A stretch of 64,000 bases of DNA from Helopsaltes ochotensis. Taxonomy: Eukaryota > Chordata > Aves > Passeriformes > Locustellidae. Made by a program: the position numbers and the translations under genes. Each line of letters starts with the position of its first letter. Position 1 is the first letter of the stretch. Under the pieces are notes generated by a model. The model searched no databases and had not been told where the DNA came from. It saw only the letters and a list, made by a program, of their open reading frames with translations. This document shows, piece after piece, positions 1-10,800 of the stretch. Location: positions 187,758-251,757 of the forward strand of contig VXBM01000572.1 in assembly GCA_013400155.1 (NCBI GenBank), given 5' to 3'.

Positions 1-531
1 TACAAAGAATGGTGGGTTTTTGTGGGAGGCAAAATGACAAGTTTGTATTGAACAAGGTTAACTGAATCAGAAAGCTTATGAGGCGTGAATCTCTATGGAG
101 GATTTTTTTCTTCAGCAAATACTCGCTTAAAAGTGCCTCTCCAGCTCTTCCCAATGTGTGTCTAACTTCTGTAAAGTTTACAGATTGAGGGCTCATCTCC
201 AAATGTGTTTCTGTTGTTCACATATATTAGATCACTTACTAAGTGACCTAATAATCTTACTTTGCAGCAAGACTTCCTGTCTAAAGTAAGATTTTGTGTT
301 CATAACATCCTGAAGCTGATAGTTTTGTGAATTAAATTCTGTAACTGTTTTTTTTTTAAATCTAGTAGCTAACTGACCATTAAATCGCAACTTTTTCTCT
401 AGAAGCATGTCTGGGGAGATGGGCAGTGGTACTTGAGCTCATTTGGTCATTTTCCTTGTCAAACAAGTAAGATGAGTATGCTTCTTGTTTTGGTAATGTT
501 TTGGATTACTTCTGCTTGTATCTCTTTGTAG
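1..531 (+). other. ATAD2 intron (partial)
   Basis: AT-rich intronic sequence up to the acceptor at 530-531. I see no further exon or repeat in it. Confidence 0.6.
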
Positions 532-882
532 ATAAGTCAAAAAGAAAACGCAAAAGGAATAGAGAGTCTTCAAGTATTGCAGTGAAGAGGAGGAATATTC
601 AGTTCAATAAAGAGAATAAAATTCCTGAAGACCAAAATGAAGTAGAGAGTAATGAAGAGTCTAACACAGATTGCACTGAATTTGCATCCTCTCAGGATAC
701 TCCTATTGAAGAACATGAAAATATACTTCAAGAAAGACAGAAAAATGGGACAGAAAATGAAAGAGAAAGAGTTCTTGTGGGTAAATCTCCTGGAAAAAAG
801 AAAGAACATTTGGACCAAAGAGAGCAGAGTGAGATGCCAGATTGTCAAAAAGCTGGAACTTCTGAAGATGGAGGTTCAAATG
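532..882 (+). CDS. ATAD2: ATAD2 coding exon A (first visible)
   Basis: The exon follows a pyrimidine-rich acceptor (CTTTGTAG) and ends at a strong donor (G|GTAAGTGA). It is 351 nt long and enters and leaves in phase 1. It encodes a charged, probably disordered stretch that opens with a basic nuclear-localisation-like run (KSKRKRKRNR) and continues rich in E, N, S and K up to GTSEDGGSN. The mammalian counterpart of this linker is also low-complexity, so its identity rests mainly on position and the GASEDG-like end. Confidence 0.75.
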
Positions 883-3800
883 GTAAGTGAAAGATCAAAC
901 AGGTCATGTACCCCCTTCTTCCTGAGGAGGGTTACACTGCCTACCAGGTTTTAGCCTTCTTGATTTCTGTTCTCGGTTGTCTCTCAAATCAGTGCACAGT
1001 GTTTCTTGTATAATGGTGCTGCCCCTCGAGTTATGCCAACCAAACCTCATGCATTTCTGCAGCTGCTGCATTTCTGATACTGCAGTTTGTTTTTCAAATG
1101 GTACCTAACTGAAAAACAATCATTGGCTTTCTTTTATTGCACAAGGATCTTTCCAGCAATAAGAAGTGTAAGTTAAAAGCAGTGTGCACCCAGAGTCATG
1201 TGTGGAATAGAAGAGTTACATCCTAGTGTTTGCAGTGTTTGCATGTGTTTTCTAAACTAAATTACTTTGGAATTTTACAGTGCAATGCTGTAATGGCAAC
1301 AGGATATTATTTTCCCTGCCTTTTTGCCTAGTGGGTTTTTTGTGTTCAAGTTTCTAGTTTTCATGGAACAGAGATTTTTGCCAGAAAGGAGGTAAATTGT
1401 CAAGCATTTATCAGTGAAAAATGGTAACAGTTGTCTCTGTTGTTGCAGAAGGGTTCTCTTCTCCAAGTACAGGGTCCTTCACTCATACTGTGCTCCAGAG
1501 AAAGAGAAATCCTGACTTAAGAAATTCATGTCATTCCAGATTTGTGGGTACACCGTATGACTCGTGCAAAATCTTCTCAGGTGGAAGAGAAACAGCTGGG
1601 ATGTGTTGGGAAAGCAATGAAAATTGGCACACAGAGAGTGTTTGTGGATTACTGTGAGCTCAAAGTAAGTTTAAATTTTAATTTTTTAATACCAAAGGAG
1701 GACATTTTCTTGCTACATAAGAGACTCGTAAATTAAGTCAGTTGTTAACCAATGCCAATTCAGACAAAGTATGGGAGAAGTATATACCTGGTGAAATAAT
1801 TTGGCCTTTAATGGACTATGACTGTTGTTTCCACAGCTGGTGTAGACTGCTGTTCTTTTGGTGAACTAAATTTTAGGAAACTGGATTATCTCCTATTTTT
1901 AATGTAAAAGGGCTTGTTAGATTTTAAAATGTTTTCATGTATTAGGAACTGGAAGAGTACTTTAATTTTTAGCAGAGATGACTTTTAACTTGAAGTTAGC
2001 AGGTTGACTTAAAGGTCATCCTGGATAATACCTGCTAATACCTGCTCTTCTCAAACTCTTTCAGAATCCAGTGATAGAATTTTGCATTCATATAGTAGAG
2101 TATTACAAGGTTTTTCCAGTCTCCTGTAGAAAAGAAGTTGTTATCCTAGGATACAGTAGGAAAAAGGGTCAAAAATGTGCCTAGCTGCAGGGCATCAAAG
2201 GAGTCCCTTTGCGTGAATTGGACAGGGTAGATGGACCTGGCCTTCTTCAGAAGATCTTGCAGTGAGGAGAATTCAGGAAATTGCCAGGTTGAGGTCCTAA
2301 AGGTGGGTCAAACCTGAGGGGCCTGCTGTTTACCTACCAAAATGAAGTGAGAAGAGAGAAATTGACTTTTTAAGGCAGGCTTCCTAAGCAAGCAAATTTC
2401 ATGGGGTTCATGGAATGTGTTCATAGAATGATGGAATATCCTGAGTTTGAAGGGACCTAAAAGGATAGAGTCCAACTCCTGGGCCCTGCACAGGGCACCC
2501 CCAACAATCCTGCCATGTGCTTGAGAGCATTGTCTAAATGTTTCTTGAGCTTTGTCAAGATTGTTGCTGTAGCCACTTTCCTGGGCAGTCTGTTCTACTG
2601 CCTGACCACCCACTTCTTCTGTATATCCAACCTAAATTCCCCCTGACACAGCTTCATGCTGCTCCCTCAGGTCCTGTCAGTGGTCACCAAAGAGCAGAGA
2701 TGGATCAATGCCTACCCCTCCACTTTCTCTTGTGAGGAAGCTGTTGTTCATGTCTGCCTGTGTAGGGACTCCACATGGGTTTCTCTAGAATCAGGGTGCC
2801 AACAGCATGTGCTCTGAAGGTACTGCCCACTGGAGAGATGGTCCTGTAGAGGCCTTACAGAGGTTTCAGCTGTGAGGACAGAGCTACAGCCATGAAATGC
2901 ATCTTTTAGAAAACTTGATTCCTTAACCTGGGTGCCACTGGAACTTGCTGCTTGTGTTAGAGAGCCTCTTTGGAATTCACTTGCAGACAGTAAGCTGGGT
3001 GAACCTCCAAACTGCAGCTGCTTGGTTTTGTTTGGGCTGGATTTTTTGTTCAGGGTTCTGGGTTTTTTTGTTTATTTACTTGATAATAGGCCTAGAACTC
3101 AATGAATACGTACAAGAGCGTGCAGTCACTTACGTGGCAGCAGTTTCACATGGGAAGTTGGCCATACACCTGTGCCATGTCCTACCTTTTCTGTTTGCAG
3201 CTTATCTTGTGCTAATCTGAACTCTGGTTTCCATTTTTTTTCTTTAGCAAGTGTTGCATTCTATTGCCGTGGTAACTGAGAACGTCAGTATATTTCGCAT
3301 GGAAAAACTATATGCTGTCCTTAGCCAGTGCATTTACCAACATCGGGAAGATGGTGACAAAAACGAATTAGTGAAGGTAAGTTTTGTCCTGTAGCACTTT
3401 GTCATTATTAAAGGTCTGTGTTATGCATGTATATATGTGCCCTGTGAACATCATGGTTATTTAGTATTACTCATTGCTGCTTAGTTGCCTGTATTACAAG
3501 ATTAGTTCATTACAGTCTGGAAGACATTTCTCCATATTGCAAAACTATTGTTGCATTTGGCTTAGCTGTTGGCAGTTTCAGCAGGAAAAGGCTTGAAGTC
3601 GATGGGTCCCCCCCCCAGAGCCCTCTCAAAGGAGTTAACCTCAGTCTGTCACCATTCCTGCTCCAGAACCTTTTCAGTGCTGGGGGGACTGTGAAAGGAG
3701 GGTGCTTTTCTCAGTCTGTCACTTCCTCGTTCTTCTCTTACGGGCAGTCACACATGGTAACACTTATATAGTAGTCATTCCGTTCCTGAAAAGAAACTAA

Positions 3801-4848
3801 GTATGAGGCATAACGAGAAAAAGAGACTTCAGTCTCACCAGACTCCTTTTCAGCTAGAATGGCTCAAGCGTCTTTAATTTTATATATGGAGAGCTTCCTG
3901 CCTATGCAGGTTTAATGGTAACGAGTCAAATTCTGTAATCTCTTCCTCTAAGAGAGGATTTCTGAGTTGTCAGAACTTGGCAGAAATATTCCACAGTAAC
4001 CCATGGTCCCAGTCTGACATTGCAGCATTGAGTTGATTTAGATAGGTTGGATATTCAGTCTTCAGCTTCAAAGTACTTGAATCCATTTGTCTTCTAGGTG
4101 GTCATGCATAAGAATAGACAAACTCTTTGATGCATCTCAGTCTTCCTAAAAAAAAGTGAGGAAGCCTCTTTTTTTGGGTGCTGGTCATCTTGATCTCTTC
4201 TTCTACATCTGATAAAGAGTCAGATCAGATGCTCTTGCTCTGATTGTGCAACAGTGAGGATTATTTGGATTCAGGGATGCCATTGCTGAAAAATGCACCC
4301 TTCTCTCATCTATCATAACAACATGATTTAGCATGTTTGTTATCTTGGGGCTTGTGAGCTTTTGTGACAGAACTTGTTTTCTTTGATTAAAGCTCAAAGA
4401 AGCAGAAAACAAAGAGTATTTCCTATTCAGAGGAATTGCACAAGTCAGTCCAAGAGTAAGTTCTACTGTATGAAGATAGAGACTTTAACAAGTATTTATT
4501 CAGAGTGCAGAAAAGAACAGTTCAGCTTTTAGCTGTGGCACTTTGGGAACTGTGTCCTCTCTAGTTGTTGAAAGTGCCATTGATCCATAGTCCCCTGATA
4601 CAGATCCCTGCAGTCTTTCTAGCCTACTCTATTTTGGGTGCATAAGGATGTGTTGGAGCCAGTGAGTATAGACGGTGGTAGCACATGTACTGGCTAAATC
4701 ATTACTAACAATTGTGTGTATAGATTCTTGCTTCTTTTGATGAAGCAGTAAACAGGGTTCTTAAGTTTGTATTCACACTGACTCCTAATTTGTCTTTTTT
4801 TCTTCTTAGGCAATGAAGAAAGAAATTACAGCCTTCAGTTATCCATGA
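532..4848 (+). CDS. ATAD2: ATAD2, C-terminal part (four exons; gene continues beyond left edge)
   Basis: This is the 3' end of a gene encoding a nuclear AAA+ ATPase with a bromodomain, known in mammals as an acetyl-histone reader and transcription co-activator. Both catalytic and bromodomain exons lie left of the window. Visible exons are 532-882, about 1449/1540-1664, 3248-3376 and 4810-4848. Their product is a lysine/glutamate-rich linker with basic clusters (KRKRKR) followed by a C-terminal helical segment. That segment contains TRAKSSQVEEKQL, then LYAVLSQCIYQHRE, and ends in TAFSYP. It resembles the mammalian ATAD2 C-terminus as I remember it, where TRAR..QVEQQQL and LYAVISQCIYRHRK occur. 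The ATAD2-ZHX1-C8orf76-FAM83A order supports the call. The paralogue ATAD2B is the alternative, but synteny argues against it. The second exon has a reading-frame problem described separately. Confidence 0.85.
883..1448 (+). other. ATAD2 intron between exons A and B
   Basis: The intron starts at GTAAGTGA and, if the strong acceptor is used, ends at TTGTTGCAG. I see no repeat or other feature inside. Confidence 0.6.
1449..1664 (+). CDS. ATAD2: ATAD2 coding exon B, ambiguous 5' boundary
   Basis: The donor after base 1664 (AAA|GTAAGT) is clear. The conserved frame (codons starting at 1542+3k) reads VHRMTRAKSSQVEEKQL and ends in VDYCELK. In that frame a TAA lies at 1518-1520. The frame therefore cannot extend back to the strong acceptor at 1447-1448 (TTGTTGCAG). 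From that acceptor, the phase left by exon A gives another frame that stops at TGA 1655-1657. A weaker acceptor at 1538-1539 (CATTCCAG) restores the conserved frame exactly. The productive exon may therefore be 1540-1664. Otherwise an indel, real or from assembly, lies between about 1518 and 1540. Confidence 0.65.
1665..3247 (+). other. ATAD2 intron between exons B and C
   Basis: A 1.58-kb intron. It hosts an old CR1 fragment at about 2421-2750 and otherwise shows nothing recognisable. Confidence 0.7.
2421..2750 (-). mobile_element. CR1 LINE fragment, diverged, in ATAD2 intron
   Basis: The left end reads TCATAGAATGATGGAAT and is followed by GAAGGGACCT and GTCCAACTCC. This is the reverse complement of the CR1 3' end. 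Further right are typical CR1 blocks such as CTGGGCAGTCTGTTCTACTG and GAGCAGAGATGGATCAATGC. The element is 5'-truncated, as nearly all CR1 copies are, and it lies antisense to ATAD2. Divergence is high, with frames broken throughout. Confidence 0.85.
3248..3376 (+). CDS. ATAD2: ATAD2 coding exon C
   Basis: This exon of 43 whole codons lies between TTTCTTTAG and AAG|GTAAGTTT, in phase 0 at both ends. It encodes a helical stretch from QVLHSIAVV through MEKLYAVLSQCIYQHRE to NELVK. It is the best-conserved part of ATAD2 in the window and matches the mammalian C-terminal helix pair as remembered. Confidence 0.85.
3377..4809 (+). other. ATAD2 last intron
   Basis: A 1.43-kb intron between a GTAAGTTT donor and a CTTCTTAG acceptor. 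Apart from a short C-run near 3609, nothing stands out. Confidence 0.7.
4810..4848 (+). CDS. ATAD2: ATAD2 terminal coding exon D
   Basis: A long pyrimidine tract ends in CTTCTTAG at 4809. The next 13 codons, AMKKEITAFSYP plus TGA, finish the protein. Mammalian ATAD2 also ends shortly after a similar E-E-x-x-x-F motif. The 3' UTR follows directly. Confidence 0.8.
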   Translation, partial: AMKKEITAFSYP

Positions 4849-5110
4849 TACTTGATTTCAGCATACTTGACATGCTCTGTAATGTTTTCTTTTTATTGCA
4901 TGCTGTTTCTTCTTTGCCTTGTTCAATAAATACTAGGTCTAAATATATATTTATACAAATATATCTTAAAATTTATTAAGAAAGCTCAAATAAAGTAATT
5001 TAATGACTTTTATTTGATAGTTCCCTTCTAGATATGTATATTTTAATGTGGCATACTGCTGTGATTGCCTTTGGAACTCAGCAGATCTGAATAAATAATT
5101 TCAGTACCTC
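4849..5110 (+). other. ATAD2: ATAD2 3' UTR with three AATAAA signals
   Basis: The short AT-rich UTR after the ATAD2 stop contains AATAAA at 4925-4930, 4989-4994 and 5090-5095. Closely spaced signals suggest alternative cleavage within about 250 nt of the stop. Which is used cannot be told from sequence alone. Confidence 0.65.
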
Positions 5111-6480
5111 TCTTTAAAAGAAAGCCTAACTTGAAACAAAGCAAGGTTTACTACTGTAACTTTCTAAGAAAAAATTTAATCATTCTTGTAATAATGACAA
5201 TCCTAATACTGGAGAAAAGCATTTTAATACAAATTGTTAGTTCATCAGGTGGCTTGTAGTTGAATTCAGATGTAAATAGTTTTCTAGTTACCTGGGAAGA
5301 ATTCTATCTGTTTATTACATAAAAGTGAATATATTTGAGTGATAAATACATTCAAGTAAAAGCAAAGCAGTACCCTGTTTTGAAAAGAAAAATCCACAGA
5401 GAAAACGTATCTGTTAATTTGATAGTTATATAAATAAAAAAGAGAATAAGACAAAGTTTAACTATATGAGAATAAAATTTTATATAAATTGTGATAAAAT
5501 GTGGCATGACCCTTTGCTCTTCTGTTCTGTCACCTCACATACACAACGTGTGGCAATACTGAATGCCAAACTGTGCAATCCCTCTTTGTGTGTGTTTGGT
5601 TTCTTTCCTCTGTCAGTAGTGTTCTCTTTTAGGTGTCCTTCTCTTGTGTTTGTTCAAACATGGGTGTGCTATGCAGATATTTTTTTCTCTGTATTGTTCA
5701 GTGGATATTAATAAAAAATTAATCTCTTTTTAGTGGTAGGTTGTCTGCAGTTCTGTCTGTTTTAATCACTGAAAAATTTTGACCATTGGTAATCTTGCAT
5801 TTAAAGACAGCAGCATAAATACTGTGATTTTAAAATAAGAACTGCATGTGATCACCTTCTTTCTTCTCCACTCAGTGTATGGATTATACAGCAAAGACAA
5901 GCTCTGGAGAAAGAAAAAAAATACATTAAAATGTAAATTTGCAATTTAATTTATGACATTGGAAATGTAATAAATGAACTGATGTGGTTAACTTGGATCT
6001 CCTCCTCGGCTGCCATTGCCAATTTCGATGTGACTTGGGGCAGGCAGATTGTTGAATGCATCCCCTAAGAGCACTGTTTGGAAAACTGACAGTGTAGAAT
6101 TGAGGGGTCGGAAACATTCCTCGGGTCAAAACTTCTGTTTTGAGCAAATGTCTTCCTGTCACTAGGTTCGACAGGATTTTGTACCTAAGCAGATTTTAAA
6201 TCTTCATCTTCTGTGACCACCTGTGAACAGTTAAGGGTTCCCCACAAGCCAGATCTTTCTTTTTCCTTTCTCAGGGAAACAGTTACATTTTACTGTCTGA
6301 CCCTAAATAGCACACAGTGATGAGAAACATAGTACAGGGAAAGAAAGTTTTTGAGAATTGGGCAGTGAGAGTTAAACCCAAATGCTGATTTTAAAATATT
6401 TTGTCTGTAGTAAAGTGAGCGAGGTCTCCTTTCTCCAAGTTCTCTAACTAACAAAAAAAACCCCCACCAACAACTCAAGC
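5111..6480. other. Intergenic, ATAD2 to ZHX1 promoter
   Basis: AT-rich DNA with scattered short reading frames typical of noncoding sequence. I see no exon, RNA gene or clear mobile element. Confidence 0.6.
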
Positions 6481-7800
6481 TGCGGGAAATGTCTTTTTCG
6501 GTAGAGCCGCTACTTCTGTGTTCACTCGCTCTGGTTTGGGTCTCGGGACCCTGCGCCCGTCTCCTCCCTCGGCGGCAGCTCAGGGCGGGAGTGGCAGAAA
6601 AACTTCCCGGGCTGGGGGCGACGCTGTCCCTACACAACAGCTCATCCTGGCCGGAGCCCAAGTTTGCCAGCGGAGGAGCGGCTGCGGGGGCGCGGCTGCC
6701 GCCCGGGAGCTCCGATCCCGCCGCCCCCGCTGGTCCCCGGGCNNNNNNNNNNNNNNNNNNNNNNNNNNNNNNNNNNNNNNNNNNNNNNNNNNNNNNNNNN
6801 NNNNNNNNNNNNNNNNNNNNNNNNNNNNNNNNNNNNNNNNNNNNNNNNNNNNNNNNNNNNNNNNNNNNNNNNNNNNNNNNNNNNNNNNNNNNNNNNNNNN
6901 NNNNNNNNNNNNNNNNNNNNNNNNNNNNNNNNNNNNNNNNNNNNNNNNNNNNNNNNNNNNNNNNNNNNNNNNNNNNNNNNNNNNNNNNNNNNNNNNNNNN
7001 NNNNNNNNNNNNNNNNNNNNNNNNNNNNNNNNNNNNNNNNNNNNNNNNNNNNNNNNNNNNNNNNNNNNNNNNNNNNNNNNNNNNNNNNNNNNNNNNNNNN
7101 NNNNNNNNNNNNNNNNNNNNNNNNNNNNNNNNNNNNNNNNNNNNNNNNNNNNNNNNNNNNNNNNNNNNNNNNNNNNNNNNNNNNNNNNNNNNNNNNNNNN
7201 NNNNNNNNNNNNNNNNNNNNNNNNNNNNNNNNNNNNNNNNNNNNNNNNNNNNNNNNNNNNNNNNNNNNNNNNNNNNNNNNNNNNNNNNNNNNNNNNNNNN
7301 NNNNNNNNNGGGCGGCCGCGCCCCGCCCGCCTCCCCATTGTCTGGCGGCGGCGCTGCCCCCGCGGCCGGGGGTCATCGCCCGTCGGCGACGGCGGGCTGG
7401 GGGAGGTGGAGCGGAGGCAGAACCGTGGCATCGCTTGGAAGCGGACTGTGCGTGTCCCATCGACCCGGCCCGCAGTAGGGTCATACCCCTCCGAGGACGA
7501 GCTCCTCTCCCCTTTCTTCCTTCCTCTGCCCCATGCCTAGGAGCCTGGATGGGGCTTTGCTCGCCTCAGAGCGGAGGAAAATCCGTCTGACTCGTCAGTC
7601 AGAAAGGAGAATCAAGAAGTTCAATCCCGATGCGCCCGGAGAAGCCGGCGAGTTCGTGCCTGCTGTCACCGCTGGCTTTAGGCGGACGGACGGACTGGCA
7701 GACTACGGCAGGCAGCGAGCCATGAAGTTCTGGCTCCAGAGTTATCTTGCATCCCGTGGCGTTGCGGTGCGGGGGCGAGCGTGAAGGAACAGTGCAGTGT
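6481..7800 (+). promoter_or_regulatory. ZHX1: CpG island, probable ZHX1 promoter and first noncoding exon
   Basis: GC content and CpG density rise sharply at about 6490 and fall again after about 7790. GC-box-like runs (CCCCGCCCGC, GGGGGAGG) and no obvious TATA box fit a housekeeping-type promoter. ATAD2 ends upstream, and the only gene starting downstream on this strand is ZHX1, whose coding exon has a splice acceptor just before its 5' UTR. A noncoding first exon here is therefore likely. Its donor cannot be fixed because 567 bases are unknown. Confidence 0.65.
6743..7309. other. Assembly gap (567 N)
   Basis: A run of N sits in the middle of the CpG island, flanked by extremely GC-rich bases. 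GC-rich promoters commonly drop out of bird assemblies. The gap may hide the ZHX1 transcription start. Open frames that cross it are artefacts. Confidence 0.99.
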
Positions 7801-10800
7801 ATGTGCAGGCAAAGTTGGGGAAGATGTCTGGTTTACTCCTCTGGGGGTGCCGGGGTTTTGGGGTCCGTTCTGATGCTCAGCTCTCCCCTATACCAGGATG
7901 TGCAGCACTGAAAACCAACACCAACTTCAATAAACCGTGTAATGGAGGCAGTTCTGGATCTCTGAAAGGACTCAGAGTATCTGCAATAGTGAATGTTATC
8001 TGGTAGGTACTTGCACTTTATTTCTGAGCTGCTCGGTAGGTTAAATAGTTAATGGAAAAATGGGGAACTTTACTGTGTACAAAGTGTCATGTAAAATAGC
8101 GAAGGCTGAGATGTCTAGGTCTGCAAACTGGCATAGGTGCCACTTACTTTTGAAATAAGACATACACAGAGAGTATATTGAGCCTTTCAAGGTGCATATA
8201 AACATTGTGTAAATAAAAAGTGGATTTTGTTATGAAACTTGGTACATGAAAAATTCTCCCTCAAATGTAGGAATGAGAAGGGAATTTTAAAAGCTGTGCT
8301 GTTGGTTTTCATCAGCGTTTTTGTTTTGTTTTTATTCAGAAGGATTTTACGCCAAAAAAAAGAAAGCTTGTGAGTATTACAGAAACCCTGTTTAAAGCAA
8401 CCTGTGTGTTGTAGACTAGAGGACTGCCCTGAATTAAGACCTCTTGGATGAAAAATGCATAATTTAGAAACCCTTTTGTTACTTCCTTTAAACATTGCCA
8501 GCAACGCAGTCAATTCCACTGGTGGTGTTAAATGAATTCCCCTGAGCGGATTAGAAGTAGATGCCATTTTGTCTAACTGAAATTACTTGCTTTTAAATTT
8601 AGGCTAGTGGTTCTTGTATCTTGGCTAGACTGGAAAGCCCTCTGGTATCATATTTGGATAATGCCTATGTTTACTATGATTGTCTCCAAACTTGTCCTGG
8701 GAAAACACAGTACTTTGAGGTAGAGCTTTTCTTTGTGAGGCTTACTTTTCTACTTTCCTGATGTTTCTTATGGCTCTGTTCTGGATTATTTCCTCTCTTG
8801 CAACACCTCTCTTGATGTGAGTGCTTTAGCTGGATCCAGTGTCCTTATATCTAGCCTTAACCGCGATTGTTTATAACTGTTATTTATTACAGGAATAGAA
8901 AATTTTTATCACAAAATTTCTCTCCATACTTACTGTTGGAGACTTAGAGCTATGTTGAACAGTTCTCCCTTTTGTAGATTCTCCACACTGAAGAATCTCT
9001 GTCAAATAATGGACTTTGTAATATTGCTAGGATGCCTTTTGTTCCTAATGTACCCAGAAGGCTGTTTCTTGTGTCTTTTGCTTCACTGGGCTGTCTGTAG
9101 CATTTCAGTTAAGCTTATTGCTATTGCTGAGATTTTCCCCTGGGTTTCTCACCATTTGTATGTATGTAGTCTGAGGGAAAGATTAAAATTTTGGGTTAAC
9201 TCTCTCATCTAGCTGTGATTGGTGACCCGTTTGTATGTAACTTTAGAAGAGTCTTATTTGAAAAACAGTCATTCATCTTTGAAGTCAGATTCTTTCCTTA
9301 AGTCTGAGTTCAGGATTTTTTGCAGCTTTACGAAGATGGAACGTTTAAAGAGCCAAGTAGACATAAACTGTGCTTTTTTTCTGTTTGTGAATAATAAATG
9401 CAACCGACGCACAATCGCTTGCAGCTAAGCTATGGCTAATCTTTATTTTGGTGGTCAGTTTTTCTTTACCTATCAAGCTGAGGTCTAGTAAAGATTTCAC
9501 AGGATCAAATCCAGTATTTTTATGTTTTCTAATTTTTGTAAATCCTGAGCTTGCTGTAAATTTTTCAGAATGATCAGTTTGTTAAAATCCTGTATGATAA
9601 CAGTTTTGGGGTCATGGAGTGAGAGAGTGTTCTGAACATTTTTAGCTGAGTGCGTGGACGTGCTGTTCTCTTCTGTGTATAAATGGTCAATATTCCCTCT
9701 CCCTGTGCTTTAGATGCAGGGTCATTGATCCATAAATGTCCAAGATGGTTTGCTTCTGCGTTGTCAGGGCCTTGTAAACAAGTGATGCAATTTTCAGTTT
9801 AGTCCCATTTTTCCTTTGTTTGCTTCCTATTTCCCAAATAAGCAGCAGTAGTGAGTGTAGCTTTCTACATGTGCAGCTCCTCACTACCTGTAGTGTCACC
9901 TTTGCTGAATATACACCTCTAAGAAAACAGTTTATGGTTATTATTTAAGTTTCTACTGTTGTCAAATTAGGCATTAAAGGGATGGGACTACTTATGTTTT
10001 CAGCATTATTAGTTCTATTAATTCAAATTTACTGTCTTTTATTCTTTTATTCCAGTTCATCTTTTCTCTTTTTTCTCCTTTTTTTAAATTTTCATGGATA
10101 GTTGAGGACTTTCCCAAATAGTCAAACCATTTTGCTGCATAAACAGTTCTTACTTTTCCTGTGGAGGTGGAAGCTACCAAAATGATACATTTCCTTATCC
10201 TGTACCAACCAGATGGCATTTCATAATTCTATGCCTTGCACCACTTTCACTGATGGTTCTTTTCCAGTTCCATGGTCTTTCTGTCAAGGAAGTGCATGGA
10301 ACTTCAGGGGGTCCACTCAGGTCTTTTTCATATCCTTCAGTGAGCTGTAATGTATTTCTTGTAACAGTGCCTGTACTATCAGGGGATTCTTTCAAACCAG
10401 CTTCAGAGATCAGCCCAAATGGAGCAAAAGTCAGCTATTGTCACTTGTTAGAAGGTGTGTACCACTCTTTCATCCTTACGAGCTTTGAGATCTTAGTAAA
10501 TGTTACAGTTCAGTATAATTCACTGTAAAAAAGTATAATCTAAAGGGGCAGAATGTAGCCTACATTTATTATACCATTAAAATAAGACACATTGTCATGC
10601 TAAAGCACAGAAGACCGGAAAATTGCTGACGACTAAAGGAGGAACAGATGTAGTGTGATTGGAGAACCTTCAGGAAAAATTGTAAAGGACTTTCAGTATG
10701 CTACTGTTAGCACTTCTTGAAAGATCTAAAAGGTAGCAAAGAACTTAATGTTGAAAACATTCTTTAGCATAACCTCTGCTTGTGCCTGATAGGTCTAAAA

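Noticed and set aside
6489..7590. Several 280-340 codon open frames on both strands
   Set aside because: They exist only because the run of N has no stop codons; the real flanks are CpG island.
7981..8010. Donor-like CTG|GTAGGT as the end of a ZHX1 noncoding exon
   Set aside because: There is no supporting acceptor upstream or reading-frame evidence, and it lies outside the CpG-rich core.
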